This document shows, piece after piece, positions 58,319-64,000 of a stretch of 64,000 nt of DNA (position 1 is its first letter; each line of letters opens with the position of its first letter). The stretch spans positions 26,240,212-26,304,211 of the forward strand of contig CM064632.1 of the NCBI GenBank assembly GCA_032717465.1. Direction: 5' to 3'. Origin of the DNA: Coenobita brevimanus. Taxonomy: Eukaryota; Arthropoda; Malacostraca; Decapoda; Coenobitidae. The translations under genes and the position numbers were made by a program. The notes beneath the pieces are model-generated. The model ran no database searches, was not told the origin of the DNA, and worked only from the letters and a program-made list of their open reading frames with translations.

Positions 58319-58550
58319 CTCCTGCTTCTCCTCCTTCTCTATCGTTTTCCTCGCCACCCTCCCTGCCCATTCCTCATTGCCATATCCCTTTCTTCTTATG
58401 CCATTTCGTCTTTCTCACTTTCTCTCCCCTTCTCCTTTCCCTCCTGTCCATTCCCTCATCCTCTTCCATCTCTCCCTGTTCCTTTTCTCGCTTCTTGTTT
58501 CCCTTACGTCTTTATCGTTCCTTCAGTTTTCTATCCATTGTTTCTCTCGT

Positions 58551-58596
<46 letters not shown>

Positions 58597-59040
58597 ATTC
58601 CCTCAGTTTTTCTTTGTCCTTCTCATTCCTTCGCTCTTTCTCTGTCTCTTTCTTTCTCTCTCTCCCTTTCCTCAGCCTATCCTGACCCCCATCTTCCCCA
58701 TCCTCCTCCACCCACTTTCCCTCACACTTTCCCTCCAACCCTTGTTTCTCTTTCTCTACCTCCTCCCTCTTACCCTCACCCCTCTCAGCCACTTCCCCTG
58801 CCTCCTTCTCCTTCTCTCCTCTTCCTCCTTTGCTTCCCTTTCTCTTCCTTTCCTCTTTTTCTTCTTCATCCCTTCCTCTTCCTCCGTGTCTTCCCTTCTT
58901 CTTCCTTCTCTTCACTTCCTCCCCGTCTTCCTTTCCTCTTCCTCCTTCCCTACCATTCCTCTTCCTATTTTTCCTTTCCTCCTCCTCCTCCTTCTCCTCC
59001 TCCTCCTCCTCCTCCTCCTCCTCCTCCTCCTTCTCTCCTT
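58319..59040. repeat. Pyrimidine-rich tract with (CT)n and (CTC)n
   Basis: (CT)n at 58559-58592 and (CTC)n at about 58978-59030 in C/T-rich sequence. Plus-strand Ser/Leu/Phe/Pro and minus-strand Glu/Lys/Arg frames are compositional. Confidence 0.9.
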
Positions 59041-59138
59041 CCTTGACAAAGGGAAGTGGACCAGTGTAGTGCTTTCCCAGCAAAATTTGATTATCTCACT
59101 TGCAGATGCTTGGTGTGAAAAAAAAAAAAAGCCTGGAG

Positions 59139-59152
59139 ATAGATAGATAGAT

Positions 59153-59198
<46 letters not shown>
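59139..59198. repeat. (ATAG)n then (AG)n
   Basis: GATAGATAGATAGATA at 59140-59152, then about 22 AG units. Confidence 0.9.
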
Positions 59199-59202
<4 letters not shown>

Positions 59203-59229
59203 TATATATGTATGTACGAATATATGTAC

Positions 59230-59398
59230 AGTCTAAGACAATAAGTCGTGTCGCGATTTTTGGTGAAGACATCTGATAAAAGGCTAACCTTTAGGGCATG
59301 CCAGTCTCGAATGCGTTACTGGGGTAGGACTCTCAGATTGTTTCGCGACTGACATTAAATCATCGGACAAAGCAGCGACACGATTTTTGTCTTAGACT
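59230..59398. mobile_element. Small MITE, 169 bp, with TAC target duplication
   Basis: The left end AGTCTAAGACAATAAGTCGT + GTCGC and the reverse complement of the right end AGTCTAAGACAAAAATCGTG + TCGC match over about 25 bp. TAC flanks both sides (59227-59229 and 59399-59401). Non-coding. The short length with terminal inverted repeats fits a MITE. A 3-bp duplication is compatible with PIF/Harbinger-like elements, though their usual target is TWA. Confidence 0.7.
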
Positions 59399-59540
59399 TA
59401 CGGTATGTAACCCCGTCTCTTAGGTTGGTGAAATTTCGTACATTATTCACGCTAACACAAGATGATTTCAACTAAGTGAGTCTGGTGACGAGTTTAGATG
59501 ATTTTTTCTACCTAAAGACGATTTTATTCAGCTTCAGATC

Positions 59541-60356
59541 GTTGCTGTTTGCTGACGATACAGTATTGTTGAGTGAAGATGAATGGGAGTTGCAAGGTTT
59601 GGTGAATGAATTTGGGACAGTGTGTAGGAGGAGGAAGCTGAAAGCTAATGTAAACAAAAGTAAAGTTATGGTATTTGAGAGGAATGAAGTCACAGAATGT
59701 ACAGTGAGGTTGGATGGTGAGGATATGGAGAATGTGAGTGCATTCAAGTACTTGAGTAGTGTGATGAGTAAGGATGGAACTTTGGGGGATGAAGTGCGTG
59801 AAAGGGTGCAGCAGGGAAGGAAGGTTGTTGGTTCACTGAAAGCAGTGATGAGAAATAGGGAGGTGAGTATGGAAGTTAAGAAGTCATTGCATGATAGTAT
59901 TGTGATCCCTACCCTGACGTATGGAAGCGAGGCGTGGACCTTGCAAGAGGGGAACAAGTCAAGAGTGAGAGCAGTGGAAATGAGTTACTTGAGGGGAGCA
60001 TGTGGAGTGACATGGAGGGACAGGTTGACGAATGAAGAAGTGAAGGAACGTTGTGGGGTGGATGTGGATGTGGTTGAGAAGATTAGGAGAAATACACTGA
60101 GGTGGGTTGGACATGTGGAGAGAATGGAGAATGAAAGACTGACTAAGAGGGTGTATGTAGGTGAGGTGGAGGGAGGGAAAGGGAGGGGTAGACCGAGGAT
60201 GTGGTGGAGGGATGGAGTTGAGAGGTATATGAGGGAGAGAGGATGAGTTGGGGGGAGGGTAGTCAAATGGTGGGTGACAGAGCGACTTGGAGGGGTTTTG
60301 TTTGCGGCCACCCTTTGCGGGATTAGGGCGTCGGGCTATAGATAGACAGATAGATC
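59541..60356 (+). mobile_element. RTE-like LINE, 5'-truncated copy (copy 5)
   Basis: Begins at about 59541 inside the FADD block and ends with GGATTAGGGCGTCGGGCTAT + AGATAGACAGATAGAT. It shares the CGTCGGGCTATAG 3' end with the fragment at 11.1 kb, against CGTCTGGCAATAG in the copies at 26.7 and 56.4 kb. There are therefore at least two subfamilies. It sits inside a copy of the dispersed AGACGATTTTATT element. Confidence 0.85.
59547..60246 (+). CDS. RT C-terminal fragment of an RTE-like LINE
   Basis: The frame opens upstream at 59476, but LINE homology starts near LLFADDTVLL. It contains the catalytic FADD, KYLSSVMSKDG, YGSEAWTLQEG, YLRGACGVTWRDRLTNEEV and RWVGHVERMENERLTKR, and stops with TGA at 60244-60246. 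Everything before the FADD block is missing. It stops earlier than copies 3 and 4, which continue with a WEQGSEMAGDRATWRRFVCG segment. Related bases follow the stop here, so a frame change or stop mutation has shortened it. Confidence 0.85.
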
Positions 60357-60625
60357 TTTAATGCTGAAGGGGTTGATGAAGGGTACTTGCAACCCCTCCG
60401 TCTCAAAATATTTTCCCTAAGCTGAGGAAAATCGTCTGAAGGTGGAAGGAATTAGTAAGTATTTAAACAGACTAAAGGGGTTACAGGCAGTCTCGAACAA
60501 TCCTTTCCTTGCTGGCGATAGACCTAAGATTTATATTAATATTAATCCAAGACGATTTTCTTTGCTGAGAGAAAACCCACTGCTCTAAAAATTCTCAACC
60601 ACGGTACGCTAAATTCATCTTTTGG
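60357..60625 (-). repeat. AGACGATTTT/AAAATCGTCT dispersed element, copies
   Basis: GCTGAAGGGGTTGATGAAGG (60364) completes the element split by the LINE. AAAATCGTCTGAAGGTGG (60428) and CAAGACGATTTTCTTTGC (60547) are further cores. Confidence 0.5.
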
Positions 60626-60628
60626 TGG

Positions 60629-60629
60629 A

Positions 60630-60669
<40 letters not shown>

Positions 60670-60710
60670 ATAATAATAATAATAATAATTTATAATAATA
60701 ATAATGATAA

Positions 60711-60741
<31 letters not shown>

Positions 60742-60790
60742 AAGAAGAAGAAGAAGAGGAAGAAGAAGAATGATAATAATAACAATAAAA
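60629..60790. repeat. (ACT)n, (AAT)n and (AAG)n compound microsatellite
   Basis: ACT units at 60629-60667, AAT units to about 60742, AAG units at about 60743-60770 and AAT/AAC units after that. Confidence 0.95.
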
Positions 60791-60849
60791 CCAGATCTCT
60801 TCCGAAAAGGAGTTGAAACCATTCTTCTGTTTAGTCTGTAAATTTTTAC

Positions 60850-60965
60850 ACTTTGGCTCCTATAACCCACTCAGCTGAAGTAAATCGTCTGGCGCTATCT
60901 GGAATTAAATCCTAGAGTTGTCTCCGGTATGTGAGGGTTAATGGAGGTTGTTAGCAATCCATGTA
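60850..60965 (+). repeat. AAAATCGTCTGG-type dispersed element, best copy
   Basis: GGCTCCTATAACCCACTCAG, CTGAAGTAAATCGTCTGGCG, ATTAAATCCTAGAGTTGTCT and GAGGGTTAATGGAGGTTG follow one another. The same order is seen in part at 5.4, 48.5, 55.9 and 62.0 kb. Confidence 0.6.
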
Positions 60966-61239
60966 GTTATGTAGTATAGAAAATCGCAAGGCTAAATTAA
61001 AGTCGTTTAGTAGCAAAAATAATGATGCAAACACAGATAAGCAATAAATGAATACATAAATAAATAAATAGGTAAGTCAGTAAGTAAATAAGAGAATAGA
61101 TAAATACATGAGTAAAGGGACACATAAATAAAGTAAAATAAATAATTCCATTAAAAATTCTTAATGAAATCATTGTCCTATTCACAGCCTGCAAATTTTT
61201 CTCTTTCAGCCCGAGGATTAATTTTACTCGTATTTCTCT

Positions 61240-61320
61240 TGTTACTTCCAGACGATTTTATTGAGCTTTGGAAATGTGTCTCGTTCTGAAGGGGTTGATG
61301 AAGGCTTTACCAAAATCCCA
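61240..61320 (-). repeat. AGACGATTTTATT dispersed element, copy
   Basis: CTTCCAGACGATTTTATTGA and TTCTGAAGGGGTTGATGAAG match the two halves that flank the LINE copy at 59.5-60.4 kb. Confidence 0.6.
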
Positions 61321-61365
61321 CCTGTTGGTAAGTCTCTTAAAATTAATTTAAAAAACGACAAAAAG

Positions 61366-61367
61366 CG

Positions 61368-61462
<95 letters not shown>
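61366..61462. repeat. (GC)n-(AC)n compound microsatellite
   Basis: GCGCGCGCGC passes into about 43 AC units, the same arrangement as at 16255. Confidence 0.95.
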
Positions 61463-61464
<2 letters not shown>

Positions 61465-62084
61465 AAGACTCATGTTTTTACACTAATTGGCCCAGATTCC
61501 CCCCCCCCCATTTTGCAGCTTATTCATGTAACTAGCTCACGGGTAAAGACAGACTCAGCATCGTTTTCATTACACATCTTCGTGACTAGCATCGTATTTT
61601 ACTGTTAATCTGTTATTATAACTAAGCATTCATGATGGAGAGATGTAATATTTAGGGCAGGTTAGAGTGAAAGTAGTATAGATAAATAGTGTAGAGTAAT
61701 TGAAGTTTTTTTTTTTAGGGGGGGGAGGGAGGGGGTCACATGATTTTAACTCAGATTTTCTCCAAGACCAAGTAATTTTCTGTCGTGGATCTTACTAACA
61801 TTTTTACTCAAGAAAATTCACGAAAGAAAATTGCTTCGTGTGTCCGTTTACTCTCCTCTGGTTTAGAATTTAACCTGTCTGTATTTAAATCCAAATTGAT
61901 TAAAATTGTTTGAGGATACCCTGAATGAGAAGGAATACGTCAGCGAGGTGAAGAGGCTTAGCTGTATAAAAATCGTCTGGCCTTAGCTAGAATAATAGTG
62001 TATATCTTGAAATAAAGATTCAAGAACTAGATACTGAAATCGCAATTGTATTCACTGTCTGCAACCTTCATCCTTTCTGCACAG
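61463..62084. other. Unassigned; one AAAATCGTCTGG core
   Basis: GTATAAAAATCGTCTGGCCT at 61969 is followed by TAGCTAGAATAATAG, as in the dispersed element. A C10 tract lies at 61499-61509. Confidence 0.45.
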
Positions 62085-62102
62085 GCATGTTGTTGTTGTT
62101 GT

Positions 62103-62135
<33 letters not shown>

Positions 62136-62156
62136 TATTATTATTATTATTATTAC

Positions 62157-62192
<36 letters not shown>

Positions 62193-62202
62193 CATTATTA
62201 TT
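62085..62202. repeat. (GTT)n then (ATT)n microsatellite
   Basis: GTT units at 62085-62106 and ATT units to about 62202, with scattered ACT and ATC interruptions. Confidence 0.95.
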
Positions 62203-63051
<849 letters not shown>

Positions 63052-63182
63052 CCACACAAACAAAGTCAGGAGACTCCAAGAATGAAAAAGACTTCCTCGG
63101 TCTGAAAATGTTAAGTGTAGGACTACGAGTATTAGGTGTAGAAGGTGTAGAAAAATAAATAGCTTTTTTTCGTTATTTTTAC

Positions 63183-63186
<4 letters not shown>

Positions 63187-63234
<48 letters not shown>
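63187..63234. repeat. (GT)n microsatellite
   Basis: About 24 GT units, complementary to the (CA)n about 140 bp upstream. Confidence 0.95.
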
Positions 63235-63235
<1 letters not shown>

Positions 63236-63649
63236 AGGAGCATCTGTGTGCGGCTCAACCATCATTAACCCTGTCCGTCACAAACACTGTTATTAATTAC
63301 TGAGAGAGAGCCTTCACTACTATGATGCTTTCCAAACTAATCGTCTCGTTGTAGAAAGACTGATATCAAACACCCCATTTCCCGTCTCTTATCTGTCTAT
63401 ATCAGTATCATCCCACATTAGATTCACTGCAGGACTGAACCTTCTCTGAGGAAGTGACAGCCAAAATAGACTTTTTCTCATGCTGGCGAAGGACGAAAGG
63501 GAAAGTGGTGTTTGTATGGAAAGGTGTATGCAGGAGTAGGATTGTTGGATTGGCTACAGTCATATGTGTCGGGAGTTCAGTTGAGTCATCGGTAAAGTTG
63601 ACAGGGAACGATTTTACGACATACAGTAGGAAAGGAAACACTACACAGC

Positions 63650-64000
63650 ACTCATTTTAAATGCCCGCCACGGTTTAGGCTCGAACCCTGGAGTATGTCC
63701 CGTATCGTAATTAGGTCCATAATGGAGTATAAATATAACTCTGTATATAATCTTAATACACATACGCCTACCGGGCCCACTTGTCCACGTGTCAGCATTT
63801 AATTAGACTCTTTTATTATGTGGGTGAAGCGTGTCAGATAATTATTAAGTGTGGTGTATTAGTGAGTTACTGGCGTAGCATTATTACCTCATTAGTCCCG
63901 GGATTTACTAGCGCCGGTGCCGTGTGTGGCCCATATGGCTTACACTGATTATCATGTTAATAAGTCTGGTGTCTCTTTGTAAGTGAGCTGAGGATGGAAG
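63650..64000. other. Possible regulatory or conserved non-coding block
   Basis: About 350 bp free of microsatellites. It contains several TAATTA/ATTA-type sites (CGTAATTAGG, TTTAATTAGAC, GATAATTATTAAG), a CACGTGTC E-box and a CCCATATGGC box. No coding frame is seen. Function is a guess from motif density. Confidence 0.25.

Noticed and set aside
63655..63690. tRNA gene suggested by GGCTCGAACCC
   Set aside because: Only a B box-like word is present; no A box lies at the right distance and no cloverleaf can be drawn.

Overview
This is eukaryotic, animal nuclear DNA. It is repeat-rich and very sparse in genes. Long (AC)n, (AG)n, (AT)n, (ATC)n and (AAT)n microsatellites, kilobase-scale homopurine/homopyrimidine tracts, tRNA-derived SINEs, 5'-truncated LINEs and a short repeat I recall from many marine invertebrates together suggest a decapod crustacean (crab or shrimp). 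That assignment is inference; no host gene in the window fixes it. I see no rRNA gene, functional tRNA gene, CRISPR array or operon.

Layout. 1-5 kb: an old dispersed repeat split by a LINE 3' fragment, a tRNA-derived SINE with a poly(A) tail, and a broken THAP zinc-finger domain. 5-11.3 kb: an exact 81-bp minisatellite, diverged repeats rich in TGACCTT motifs, a 21-24 bp minisatellite, a second SINE family and a LINE 3' end. 11.6-19 kb: mostly purine-rich, then pyrimidine-rich low-complexity DNA. 20-22.9 kb: two direct copies of a ~520-bp repeat flanking a second broken THAP exon and a foldback element. 24.8-31 kb: a 19-bp satellite, a large palindrome, a LINE reverse transcriptase fragment, and two adjacent inverted-repeat elements, the first with Tc1/mariner-like ends. 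32.3-33 kb: a possible host terminal exon next to a 36-bp minisatellite.

36.47-45.10 kb: the main feature, a full-length Ty3/Gypsy-class LTR retrotransposon of about 8.6 kb. It has two 840-bp LTRs differing at three positions, a GTAC target duplication, a leader with paired hairpins, a small gag, a pol with protease-RT-RNase H-integrase order, and an env-like third gene. All three coding regions are broken, although the LTRs say the insertion is recent.

45-64 kb: more low-complexity tracts, two further LINE copies (one with an uninterrupted 443-codon reverse transcriptase frame), a back-to-back pair of inverted-repeat modules, a small MITE, and several copies of a dispersed element with an AAAATCGTCTGG core.

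How the parts relate. Nearly everything recognisable is mobile or tandem. Five copies of one LINE family end in (GATA)n tracts, so this family is tied to some of the tetranucleotide repeats. The LTR element sits inside an older ~65-bp tandem repeat and one LINE copy inside a dispersed short repeat, which gives a relative order of insertions. The only host-coding candidates are weak: the exon at 32.4 kb and the two THAP remnants.
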